Shown here: positions 1 through 10,649 of the stretch, piece by piece
Position numbering within the stretch: position 1 is the stretch's first letter
Layout: every line of letters starts with the position of its first letter
DNA from: Edaphochlamys debaryana
Taxonomy: Eukaryota; Chlorophyta; Chlorophyceae; Chlamydomonadales
Reading direction: 5' to 3'
Assembly (NCBI GenBank): GCA_016858145.1
Contig: JAEHOE010000007.1
Span: forward strand, 186,001 to 250,000
DNA: 64,000 bases
Program-made: the position numbers and the translations under genes
Notes under the pieces: model-generated
What the model was told of the DNA's origin: nothing
What the model saw: only the letters and a program-made list of their open reading frames with translations
Databases searched by the model: none

Positions 1-61
1 CAGAGCAGCTGAGCATGGGCACTGCCTGGGAGCTGACCAGTTTGCCCCTTCCCAGCCTCAC

Positions 62-3000
62 CGGCGAGCCCCGGGCTTTGGGCGCGTTGAGGTTAGGGAG
101 ACTGTTCTGCGTGCCAGGTATCCGGGCCGTCCCCGGGTTGCTTGGCCGCCAGCCGCCAGGCGGCAGGTGCGGTCCGACATGCTGTGGCGGCAGCGCCTCA
201 GCGGCAGGGCCGCTCTGGTCCTTGTACCTACGAGGGACAGGCCGAGGCAACGAGCGCACACAAGTGGATGCAGTGCTCACGCAGGTGCTGACCTTGTCAG
301 CCGACCCACATCAGGACGCCCTCGCCTCCCCATCAACCACCCACACCCGCCGCCCACAGCCCGTCCTGACTCGATGACCCAACCTCCCAGAGGCTCCGCC
401 AGGCACGCGCCGCTCACCAGTTCTGCACGGCCCGCACGTTTGGGTCCATGTTGAACTGCGCCACCCGGGACGACGAGGCCTGCGGGCTGAGCTCTCCGCC
501 CGCGGGGCGGCCGCTGCGCACGCCGCGCGCCGAGTCCGCCGCGGGCGCGCCGCGCATGGGCAGCAGGTTGGTGGGGATGAAGGGGCCGGGCTCGTTGTCC
601 AGCTGGTTCAGCGGCCGGTCGCAGGCCATGCAGCGGTAGCCCGTGATGGGCCGCGCCGCCAGCATGGCGTGGTCGCCCGGCGCCATCGAGTGCTTGCCGG
701 TGCCGCCGCCTCCAAACGCGTCGGCGTTCACCAGCTTGTCCTGCGGGGATGCACCACCCATCGAGCAAGATAAGCACCACAGGCCCTTCATCCTACCCAC
801 GCCCGCTTGGCCTAGCGCTACACGTGCGGCACATGCAGTACACCGGTAGAATAAAAGCGTTGCCTTGCCGGCGGGCACCGTACCTTCATGAGGCGCACGT
901 CCGTGCCCAGGCGCTTGACCTGGCGCTCCAGCTCCTTGATGCCGTAGTCCACCAGGCCGCCGGGGTTGCCCGCGCCGCCCGCGCCGATGCGGCCCATGGC
1001 GGGAGACTTCATGGTCGCCTCCAGGAAGGCTACCTTCTGGGCCTGCAAGGACAGGGTTTAGCAGCCAGGGAGTTGTCTGCTTCAGTGGGGTTCAGGTGTT
1101 GCCTGGGGCATTGTGTGAAGGGCTAAAGTGAGGAAGAGGAAAGGAGCAGCGGCTCACCATCTGCTGCAGGGCGGTGGGGTCGAAGGCGTCCATCTTGTGG
1201 CGATACTCGCCGCTGCCCAGCAGCTTGACCAGCCGCTCGTAGCCGCCGCGGGGCGAGCGGTTCTCCTTGCCGCCAGCGCCTGAGGGCCAGGCCGCACTTG
1301 GCGCCAGGTCAGCTCCGTGCATGACACGGCACGGCCCTTGCAGCTCCCCCAACACCTATAGCCCTTCCCGCCCGGCACCCTCCCTGCCATAAGCTTGCCC
1401 CCACCCCAGGCCCCCAGCCCCACCCCCCACACCCCAGCCCTCAGCTCGCTCACCGCCCGCGTCGCTGTACCTCGCCTCCACGCCGCCCGCCGAGGCCGGC
1501 CCGCCGGGGTTGCTGGCACGCAGGGGCCCATCCATGCCCACGGCCAGCACGTTGGCCGCGTGGGCCACGGCGTCCAGGCCCTCGCGCAGCTGCCCCACCT
1601 CCCGGCTCAGCGCCGACACCATCCGCCCCAGCGAGCCATCCGCGCCGCCGTCGCGCGACGGAGGCACGCTGACGCCCGTCACCGCTCCTCCAGGCCCCGC
1701 CATGGCGCCGGCCGCGCCCGCTGCGGCCAGAGCCTCGGCGGGCAGGGCCGCCATGTCGGCCCGGATCTTGGCCAGCTCCGTGAACACGTCGCCCATGCGT
1801 TGGTCCAGGGACGCGATCTCGTCGGCGTTGGCGGCGCGGCCCGACAGCTGCGACACCAGCGCCGTCAGCTCGGCGGCGTTGGCCTTGTCGTCGACGGCGG
1901 CGCGCAGCAGGCCGAGCTCCTCGCTGGACGCCTTGGCCCCCACCTGATCCTGCAGCGCGCCCAGCTCGGCCTTGCCGGCCTTGTCCGCGACCATGCCCTG
2001 CACAGCGGTGAGCAGGTTGGAGAAGCCACCGCCGCCGCTGCCACCGGAAGCGGCTCCGTCGCCGCCCGAGCCGTCGCCGCCGCCAGAGCCGGCCGCTGAC
2101 ACGTCGGCTGCGATGGCCGCCAGCAGCTTAACCTCGTCCAGCGCAGCCTGGTCCGCCTTGCCGGCCACGGATACCTAAACATAGGAGGGTAACAAGCCAC
2201 AAGTTGGTCGCCCAAAGAAGCCTTGGGCCCAGACTAGACACACGTCCCTTCCAACCACAGCAACAGCCCCGAAGTCGCGGTTTGCACCATGTTTCCAGCC
2301 CCAGCCCCGCTCATCCTTTCCCCACAACCCTACCGCCCCAGGACCCCGCGTCGCCTGCGGCCCCCGCTGGAGCTGCCCCACCCCACCTCCAGCTTGGCCA
2401 GCGCCGGCGCGTCCGCCTTCCCGCCCAGAGCCATGCGCAGCTCCGCCAGCTCGTCCAGCTCGGCCTTGGAGTTGAGCGCCAGCTCGATGCGGGCCAGCTC
2501 CCCGGCGTCGGCCTTACCGGCCAGCCGGGTGGCCAGCTCCCCTAGGTGCGCCTGCACACCAGCCAGCGCGGCCTGCAGCGCGCCCGTATCCAGATCGCCC
2601 ACTTGCGAGGCGCGGAGGTTCAGGGAGCCCTGGTTGGACGGCGGCGGCATGGCCGCGGCGGCGGCGCTGCCGGCGGCCGCCAGCTTGGCGACGCGCGCCG
2701 CCAGGTCCGCGACCTGGGCCCGCAGCTCGTCCAGCCCCGCCGGCGGGCCGGCGTCGCCGCCCGTGATCTCATGGGACACCACCCATTGCTGTGCCCCGGC
2801 GGCCCCCGCGCCTGCCCCGGCACTGGCGCCATTGCGGGCGGAGCTGGGCTTGGAGTTGGCTTTGGAGCCGGGCCGGGAGCCCGGTCGGGAGCCGGCGCCG
2901 CCGTTGGCGGCAGCGCCCGCAGCGGCCGGGGCGGCAGCGGAGAGGGCGGCCAGGCGCTCCGTCAGGTCCTGCAGTGAGCCTGCGTCCGCCTTGCCGTCCA

Positions 3001-5682
3001 GGGCCGAGGCCAGCTCCTGCAGCCGGTGCAGCGCGTCCTCCAGGGCGCTCCTGCGGCGTGCCAGGGCGGGGCTCTCTCAGTCTACTCGTCCCCGTCGTGT
3101 TTCCTTTAGGCTTCTGCCTCCAGCCTGTGTTGCGCTCCTGCCCCACGCAAATGTCCGCACCACAGCGAGACACCGACCCACGCGTTCCTTCCTCCAACTC
3201 TGGCCAGAATCTCCCACAACCCGAGAGCCCACCTCTCGGCCTTGGCGTCCACGCGGGTAAACAGGTCCTTGAGCAGCGGCTGCACGTCCTCCAGCCGCCC
3301 GATGGCGTCCACTGCCGCGCCGTCCTGCTCGGCCGAGGCAGCGGCCGCGGGCGCAGCGGCGGCACCGGCCGCCACCTTGACCTCAACGTCCCCAAGCCGC
3401 CTGGGGGATAGCGGGGAAGTCACGTCAGGCAGACTGCAGAGCGCAGCAGTCCGGCCCTCGGCTTGGCAGCGCCTCGACCTGTTCCCAGCCGCGACAGCCT
3501 AGCGGTCTGGCCCTCGGTTCGACTCTGCCGGCTGCACGAAGGAAGGCCAGCCGAAAGGTGCAGTAATCCGTGCCCCAGCTTGTTGCTGAGAACCCGGCCG
3601 GACGGTCTCAGGCCCCAGCTTGCCCGTTGCCCAGCTGCCCACCTGACCACATCGTCGAACGCCTCCTTGGACACCGCTGCGGGCACAGACGCAGCCGTGG
3701 AGGGGGTGCTCGGCGCAGCGGCAGCGGGTGCTGCGCTGGCGTCGGTGGCGCCCGGCGCCGCGGCTGTGATGCCGCCGCGGGCCTTAAGTGACGCCAGCTG
3801 CGCCGCCAGGTCCTCCAGGGCGCCCTGCTCAGCCTGCAGCGCCGCATGCCAGCCCCCGTTGGCAGATGTCAACCAGCAATCAGACGCCCAGCAATTCTCC
3901 GGCAGTATTCCACCACACCGCTCTATCCCCTGACCCTTACCCCTGCCGACTCACCCGGTTCTGGAAGCCCCTCACGCCGCACCACGCCACCCTGACCCCG
4001 CCCTCTTCACGCCTCTCGTATCCCTCACCCCTGGCATAGTCGCTTCGCCGCCCTCGTATCCTTCTTCCTCCGCAGCCCCTCCCCAGCCGCCGCCCCTCGC
4101 CCCACCTTGGCGTCCATGCGGTCCAGCAGCACTGCCACCTGCGCCCGCACCGACGCCACCTCCGAGCCCGCCTGCTCAGACAGCCACGCGATAGTGGCAA
4201 CGGGGGCAACAACAGGACTTTAGCGCCCGACATGCACCAGGCACACAATGCAAGGCATCCCTCATGCCACACGAGGCCCCCTGCCTTTGTCCGACCCCTT
4301 CCGCCCCGGCCGAAACCCACCTGGTTGACTGCCTCCACCAGGACCGCGTTGTTGACGCTGCCGTCATCCGCAACCTCCAGCGCCGGTGCCGCGCCGGCGC
4401 CCGCGCCCGGCGACACGCCCGCCCTCAGCAGCGCATCCAGCTCCGAGCGGTTGGCCTTGGCGTCCAGCTCGCCACGGCTGCACAACAGGGGCACGGCAAG
4501 CATGGTGGTAAGGTTCTCAGATGTCTCGCGCTTGGGGGAGCGAAGTCACTAAGAGCTTAACCACGCGGCGCTTGCTCAAGCCCCCCCCACTTGTCGGTCC
4601 GTGGCCCGCACAGCCTGCGCGCACCTGGGCTTGGCCTCGACCTCGTGTTGGAGGCCAGAGACGGTCGCCGCGAGCGCGCGGTGCCCAGCGATCAGCTCCT
4701 GCAGCTGAGAGCCCAGGTCCGGGCCGGCGGGCGCAGCGTCGGCCCCGTCAGCGCCCGCAGCGTCAGCATCGGCGTCGGCGTCCGCGCCAGCAGCAGCGCC
4801 GTCAGCGGCGGCTGCCGTAGCGTCGCCAGAGGTTCCCATGCGCTGCTCCAGGGCTGCCACGCGCCGCTCTAGGTCCCCTGTCGAGGCGGGGGAGCTGGCA
4901 GCAGTCGAGCTATCGGCAGCCGGCGGGTTGCCTGCTCCGTCTGCGGACGCCTCGCCGCCGTCCGCTGCGTCTGCGCCAGGCGCAGAAGAGCCGTCCGGCT
5001 TTGACTGGTCCCACTGGCCCATTGTATCGAGGCGTGACGCCAGGTCATCCTTTGCGGGAGGAGGATGAGGGCGGACGGTATGGGCGCACCAGTGAGACCG
5101 CGCTTAGGGTGGGGAGGGGTGTCGCTTCGTTGCGGCTGACAACTGACCGCCCCGGCAGCCTTCCAGAGGTATTGGGCGGTGCGACTGCGCTCCCTGGCCC
5201 CCTGGGCCGTTTGCGGTCCAGCTGTGTTCGCGGTGGCTGCACCTCTTCCCACCAGCACCCGGATGCCCTTCGAGCCTCCAACGCGGCAGCAGCGGCGCCA
5301 GGCTTACCTGGCGTGCTTGCAGTTGCGCTATGTTATCCTTTAGCGCCGCATTCTCCTTTCTAAGAGCGTCCACCTGGGCTTGGAGCAAGCCATCGGCGAT
5401 TGTTCCGCCCGTATCAGCCTGCAGCGCGATTGTCATTGGTTGAGAGAGATACAGGGAGACATTCGGCGGGCAGCTGTATGCTACCTGCTCAGGCAGCTGC
5501 TGAACTTTGGATACCAGCCACTTGAGCGTCTTGTCGAGCTCCTCAAGGTCGACCGCCTGAACCACCTCCACCTACACCACAGGACGACGGAAAAAGCGTG
5601 AAGGCGCGGGTTCGGGCTGCCGACATGCCATGCTGCGGGTTCGGCTGCGACATGCCTTGGTGACCTTGAGGTATTCTCCCAT
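62..5682 (-). CDS. QRICH2/DUF4795-like coiled-coil protein, 3' end outside window
   Basis: Predicted structural coiled-coil protein of the QRICH2 (DUF4795) type, a family linked to sperm tails and motile cilia. Exons, 5' to 3': 5682-5665, 5571-5308, 5049-4625, 4477-4321, 4171-4106, 3833-3643, 3400-3233, 3050-2387, 2174-1454, 1279-1158, 1042-884, 740-418, 227-62. All joins are phase-consistent and give about 1,148 residues. The last visible donor (GTGAGG at 61) shows the gene runs on past the left edge. The middle is repeated KADxxEL heptads (ELDAKANRSELDALL, LAGKADAGELARIE) separated by Ala/Gly linkers. Near the C-terminus is YRCMACDRPLNQLD, the CxxC-DRP signature I associate with DUF4795. 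The start (MGEYLK) is an inferred 18-nt first exon with a weak GTCACC donor. Domain naming is from memory of the family; the coiled coil and the gene itself are secure. Confidence 0.8.
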
Positions 5683-6100
5683 TGTGTTGGCTTTGTGTGA
5701 TCGCTATGGTCTCATTTTCTTACACAACACAACACGACACACTCTTAGGCAAAAAGAGGGGGGCAACACACACGTACCGCCATGGAAGCCAGGCCGCAAC
5801 CCTGCCTGGCGTCCTCCAGCCTCACTTAACTAGTTAGAAAATTATGCATAGCCACCGTCAATGCATAGAAACTTACATTCTCAGTGACTCGCTTGCAATG
5901 AACACCGCTTGCACCCGGGGCACCGCCAGGCCTGCGCGCACCGGCTAAACGTTGCATTCATAATGACCACGAAGCCCCCTCCTACAAAGGCAAGAGCTCT
6001 AGGGCGTTCCGCCGACCGAAGGTTGCCGCGGGGGTAGAAATGGCGGGACTCGGCGGGACAAGCGAACGATAACGCCTCCCGCAACTCATGACTCTGACAG
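5683..6100. promoter_or_regulatory. Divergent intergenic region, probable shared promoter
   Basis: About 420 bp between the inferred start of the minus-strand QRICH2-like gene and the first identified exon of the plus-strand SCD2-like gene. It contains a CA-rich stretch (5725-5744) and a locally AT-richer patch (5825-5880) with a repeated ATGCATAG. The missing 5' exon or exons of the SCD2-like gene probably lie here. An ATG at 5963 opens a short frame, but its donor phase does not match the next exon, so I did not use it. No TATA box is convincing. Confidence 0.4.
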
Positions 6101-9100
6101 GGCACAGTTGGGTCTCAGGAGCTCGTACAGCTGCGATCCCAGGTGCGGAGCCGGTCGCCGTTGGCTCGTGCGGTCCTGGCTTGCGGACCGCACGAGCAAG
6201 AGCGAGTCGCTCGGCGCTGCGCAGGTCACAGCTCTGTCTCGTGAACTTGAAGTTCTGCAGGAGCGGCTGCCGGGTCTGGGCAGGTAGGTCACGCTCTTGC
6301 TGGGGGGCACGGGGGTTACGCCTGCAGGGGAGTGCGGTATGCCCCAGCCATCCCAAGCCTACAAAGCAAGGCTCAGCAATTTGATGCCCAGTTTCAAGGA
6401 GGCTGCCCTGTTAGGTCAGGTCCAACGACCGCCTGATGCTTTGCCCGGACTGTGTGTGGCTCTATACCTGTGCCACGGTGTGCTCTCACCCGGTCTCTCG
6501 CTGTCTGTGCACTGGCTCCCTATCGGCTTCCCCTGGGCGATGCAGGCTCTCAACAGGCAGCGCCGTCCTGAGCGTGGAGGACCTCCTCCTCAGCGCTGAG
6601 GAGGTGAGGTGCTAGCCGCTGAGGAGGGCAATGGGCTGCCTTCTGGGGGATACCGTAGCTGGGCAAGGTGGGGTGCTTTGCAGCCTCAGGCGGGTAGGGG
6701 GGTTAGGAGTCGGAGGGGCAGTGGCCTCGGTTCGGCTGCCTTGCGGCCACTGCCCCATCGGCATGGCAGCCCCCAGACGGTAGGGTCAGGGAGTCCCTTG
6801 GCGGCCGTGACGCTTTCACCGGACACTGAAGTGGACTGCCTCCATCTGAAATAGGTTCAAGAGGCGGCGCTGCGGACCTTATGGCTGGCACACTACTGGG
6901 TGAGTGGTGGGCGTGGACGAGCGAGGTCATCCCTCAGAAGCGTTGCTTACGGCAGGGGGGAGTGGCCCATGCCCGGGCAGATGCTAGACCTTTGCGTCCC
7001 TAGTGTGCTGCGCCCTTCTGCCTCCTGTTTAGGAACCAGTGATGATGATGGGCTTGTGTCAGGAGCGCTGGCCGATGCCGTGCTCAGCTTACATGCTGCC
7101 TGAATCGCAGGGCCTGGCCCAGAGCCTGGGCAACATTCCCCAGCTGGCCACTGGACAGGCCGAGCGCTGGGCCAGTGCAGCGCCCCCCGAGGAGGCCTTG
7201 CACGCTGCCGCCGCTGATGTGGCGGAGCGCGTGCGGCTGCGGTCGCAGGTACGGAGGAAAGAGGCAACCAAGTGAGGCAGAGCCGGTTCACGGATTCGTT
7301 ACATGCGCTTTGCACTCCAGTCACGGCTGGGTGCATCGAGGCCTCTGCGCAAATTTTGCGCAGCATTATGTTCCAACTGGGCCCATCGCATATTATGCCT
7401 ACCTACGCTCACTTTGCTTTACTCTCCACTCTCCGCGTCCAGGGAGTTTCAACAAACCAAGAACACACCCCGGCCAGGTGAGCACTCAGGGGTGCAAGGG
7501 GGCGAACGTCAGACCAGCGGTCAAATTGCATAGGAAAGCACCATGGGGCTACTTGAAACATTGGGCTAAGGCTGCGCAACAACAACAAAATGGGCAAAAG
7601 CTAGAGGCAGCAGAAGAATAGTCAACGGCTAGTTGGGTTGTGACAGGTCATGGCTGCGGCTCCCGCGTGTTCATCCCGCAAGGTTAGAAGCAAGAGGCAT
7701 TTCGGCCCAAGGGCCAATCTCCATAGGCCGAAAGCAGACTAGTTTATACCCGCTCAGACCGCAATGCAGGCAGTGAGCGGCGATGCTCCCGCGCCGGCAA
7801 GCGTCCGCGGGGGGAGGTGCAGAGTACATCATCCGAGGCGTGAAATGTTGACAGAACCATGCGATAATGCTCCAGCTCCTTCGTAGCAGCTCTCATGGCC
7901 GTATGCTAGAACAGAAGCCGGCGTGCTGGTGCGTACTCCGCCATCACTTGCTCCGCAAACTGCTGGCCCAGGTAGGGGTCCGCAACGACTTGCTGGACCT
8001 GGGCAGCCCACAGCTCCCAGCTGAGGTGAGGGAGGACGGCCTGGACGTGATCCAGCAACTGCTGCTCCAGCTGGGGTGCAAGGGCCAGGAGGCCCTGGAA
8101 GCATATCCCCGGCTGCGAGCCGGCTTGCCAGTGGCAGAAGGCAAGAAAGACGCCTGGGGGGGCGGGGGGGGGGGGGGGCGGGTGCAGCAGAAGCTGAAGT
8201 GGAGAGCGGTTGGGACACGAGCAGCCACCCGCGCCCCGCAGTCACCCCTGCCCCAAGCTTTCGGTCTCCTAAGTCCATTTCCATCGCTAGCTTGCCGAGC
8301 CCCGGTGCTCGTAGTCGTCCTAAGCGCACCTTCAAGCAAATGCCGAGGAAAGTGCTGGAGCGACGACGCCCGCTCCTCTTCAGACATGCCCTCGAGCGCG
8401 ACTCTGCAGTCCAGGAGAGAGGGTGGGGTTGTTGGGTGGTGTGGGAGGATACGCGAAGCGTCCAGCCCGGCCGATTCGCGTTGCCAGCCCGGCCTCGGAG
8501 ACTGAGCCCCAGTTGCATCTAGGCCTACCGCGCGCGCTCCACAGCAGCTTCAAAGTTGCCGCTTGCCTGCTCGCGTCTGCAGCCAGGGAAAGAGACTTCA
8601 GGCCGGCTCACAATTGCATGGGCCCAGCTCGGCAACCTTGGGGCTGCCCACAGACCGGGGTCTTGTGGTACATTCTTAGCGCTCACCTGAAGCCGAGCTT
8701 CCGGGGCGCGCTGGGGCAGACTGCAGAGGAGCATGCTGGGTCCAGCGAAAAACAGTGCGTCGGGGAGCGAGGAGACTCCACCTCCATGATGAGTTGGACT
8801 CTAAGAGACCTAGGCGCTATGGGCAGGCCCGAGGCGTGCGGTGACTTTTGTTGGGTCCGTGAGAATCAGCGATTGGGCACCGCGCGGTGTGAATGGTCAG
8901 GTGCCTTAAGTATTTTGTAAGGTGTGAAAGAGCAAGGTGTGCTTATGAGGGCGTGGGGGCTTGGGGACGCGCTATGGGGCTGCCGCTGCCGCTGTACTAC
9001 ATCGGCTTGCTACCAGCTCTGCCGACGCAGCAGGCTCAGCTACGGGCTCGCTGGCGGCGCAGCAGCCGGCGCTTGCTCGCTGCTGCGACGCGTAGCACTG

Positions 9101-10649
9101 AAAATCATAGAAGCGAGAACGGTGAAGTCGCGAGCGTTTGGCTGCTCGTATCTGTCTCGGCCGCTTTTCAGGTTTGCTTGATCTTCTTGCGAGACCCATC
9201 TCGGCTGGTTGCCCCCTTTGATAGAGTACACGACTTCGATGCATGTGCGCGTGGTCGGCAGGCGGGGGGCTCGGGGTTGTCGCGCCGCGGCATGGACATG
9301 TCTGCATGCTACCATGCACTGTCGGAACCCATCACCTCTCCTGGCACTACCGAGCGCGGCGCAACACCTTCTTGACATCAGAAGACCCAGCATGCACACC
9401 CCACATGGCCTGCACTCCGTGTGAAAGCGCACGCCGAAGCACGCCTTGACACGCATCCGTTGGCGCCACCTGGTCCCTTTTGCCCCATGGTGTTCAGTGC
9501 CGGGTGAGACACCCTTGTTACTGGAACTGGCACCTGCTCCTCGTCCAGTAGCGGCTTAGTTCACCCTTCCCGAGTGCCGAAATTGCTCAAAGCCCCCACC
9601 CCCGCCCCCCGCCGGAGCCCTCGCCCGCAGCCCCGGCCGAACCCCTGCCACTCTTCCAGCGGCTGTTCTCGGCCGTGTTCTCTCGACCTCTGTGTTCCGC
9701 CCCAACCCCCTCGCCCCTCGTCCCGCCCCGTCGCAGCGCTCCAGCTCCTCCCCGGCTCCAGGCCTGCGTGACGGACATTGTGGAGACGGAGCGGGCTCTG
9801 CGGCGGCTGGAAGCACTGCACGTCGTGCGCCTGTGCCGCGCGGCGCTGGTCCACCACACGGACGCAACAGCAGCGCCGTGCGAAGCGGTGAGAGTCGTGA
9901 GAGCCCTGTGCCCAGCCACCACCCACTGCCGAGTTACCGCCTGCATGCCCTCTCGATGGGCACTCCACAGCTTCTTTCGCCGTGCCTTTCCTCCGCGTCC
10001 TGTTTACTTGGCGGGATGCTCACGGCTGCTGTTGCTTGAGACACCCTTGCCCCCATTCATACATGCATGTATGCGCAGCTGGACGGCCTGGATGACCCGG
10101 GGGCGCCGGGCTCGGGGGCCTACAGCGCTCCGCTGTCCCCCACCGCGGCCGCGGAGGTACGCTTCTGTACCTCCTGGCTCGCCTACCTCTGGGGCCGGGC
10201 GGCTCTGGCGGGCATCCATCCGCAGGTCAGGGAGCATTGCAAGAGGGGCCTGGGCCCGGCGAGGGTGGGGTGGGGGACGCCTCTTGCCAGGGACCCCGCT
10301 TCGCAACCTCAGCAGCCGTGGGCGTCTGAAGAGGACACTGCTGGTCTTGGGGCCACGTTCCACACCTGGAAGGTTTCCACCAAGCCGGATACGTTTCGCC
10401 GCTACGTGCAGGTATCGCAGCTGCAGGCGGAGCACTGGGCTTCACGCATCGGCCGCCCCACCACTCCCCGGGACTTCGCAGACATCCACGCCGCATTCCA
10501 GGTGGGGCTAGGGCACGGATCAGTTCAAACCTGTGGGCGTGTCGTTGCCTTGCGTTCTGGGTTGGATGCGGCCGTCGTAACCCATTCGCCCGAACCCCCA
10601 GGAGCTGCACCTGTACGGCATTGAGGAGCTGCTGTGGAAGAACCGCTAG
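6101..10649 (+). CDS. SCD2-like coiled-coil protein (plant trafficking/cytokinesis family)
   Basis: Exons: 6101-6142 (or 6119-6142), 6225-6283, 6546-6603, 6855-6899, 7111-7248, 9762-9887, 10079-10225, 10421-10501 (or from 10412), 10602-10649 (stop TAG). Joins are phase-consistent, but the 5' start is not resolved. An N-terminal coiled coil (SRELEVLQERLPGL) leads to EEVQEAALRTLWLAHYWGLA. The C-terminal part has DIVETERALRRLEAL, then SWLAYLWGRAALAGIHP, and ends GIEELLWKNR. I recall the same order of blocks (WLARYW, a W-rich helix, a second WLTYFWRR-like helix, then a LGIExxLWE end) in plant proteins annotated as STOMATAL CYTOKINESIS DEFECTIVE 2. Those act in post-Golgi and clathrin-dependent trafficking. 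The protein is shorter than its land-plant relatives. The 7249-9761 intron holds another gene on the other strand. Family assignment is from recalled motifs, not a search. Confidence 0.65.
7906..8787 (-). CDS. Small unrecognised protein nested in the SCD2-like intron
   Basis: Four exons on the minus strand: 8787-8687, 8576-8529, 8403-8330, 8123-7906, with stop TAG at 7908-7906. Every intron has a GT donor and an AG acceptor in matching phase (2, 2, 1), and the sum is exactly 147 codons including the stop (146 residues). The protein starts MEVESPRSPTHC. It contains REQASGNFEAAVERAR and MSEEERASSLQHFP, then an amphipathic, Gln-rich C-terminal part (SWELWAAQVQQVVADPYLG, QQFAEQVMAEYAPARRLLF). There is no signal peptide or membrane segment, and I recognise no family. 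The last acceptor (CAAG at 8124) is weaker; an alternative acceptor 9 nt downstream would shift the last exon into another open frame. It lies wholly inside an intron of the plus-strand gene. Confidence 0.5.
8154..8180 (+). repeat. Interrupted poly-G tract
   Basis: Two long G runs separated by a single C. On the minus strand this is a C-rich tract just upstream of the last acceptor of the nested gene, so it may act as its polypyrimidine tract. Run length may be unreliable in sequencing. Confidence 0.7.

Noticed and set aside
5963..6034. ATG at 5963 as the start of the SCD2-like gene
   Set aside because: Its only usable donor is phase 2, which does not join the first identified exon in the right frame.
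7449..7481. Extra exon and stop (GVSTNQEHTPAR) ending a separate short gene at 7481
   Set aside because: It fits the splice phase, but the exons at 9762-10649 supply the C-terminal blocks expected of the same SCD2-like family, so one longer gene is more likely. It could be an alternative 3' end.
8946..9450. Plus-strand frame starting MGLPLPLYYIGLL
   Set aside because: It lies in the SCD2-like intron and has no splice support, no recognisable domain and mixed composition.
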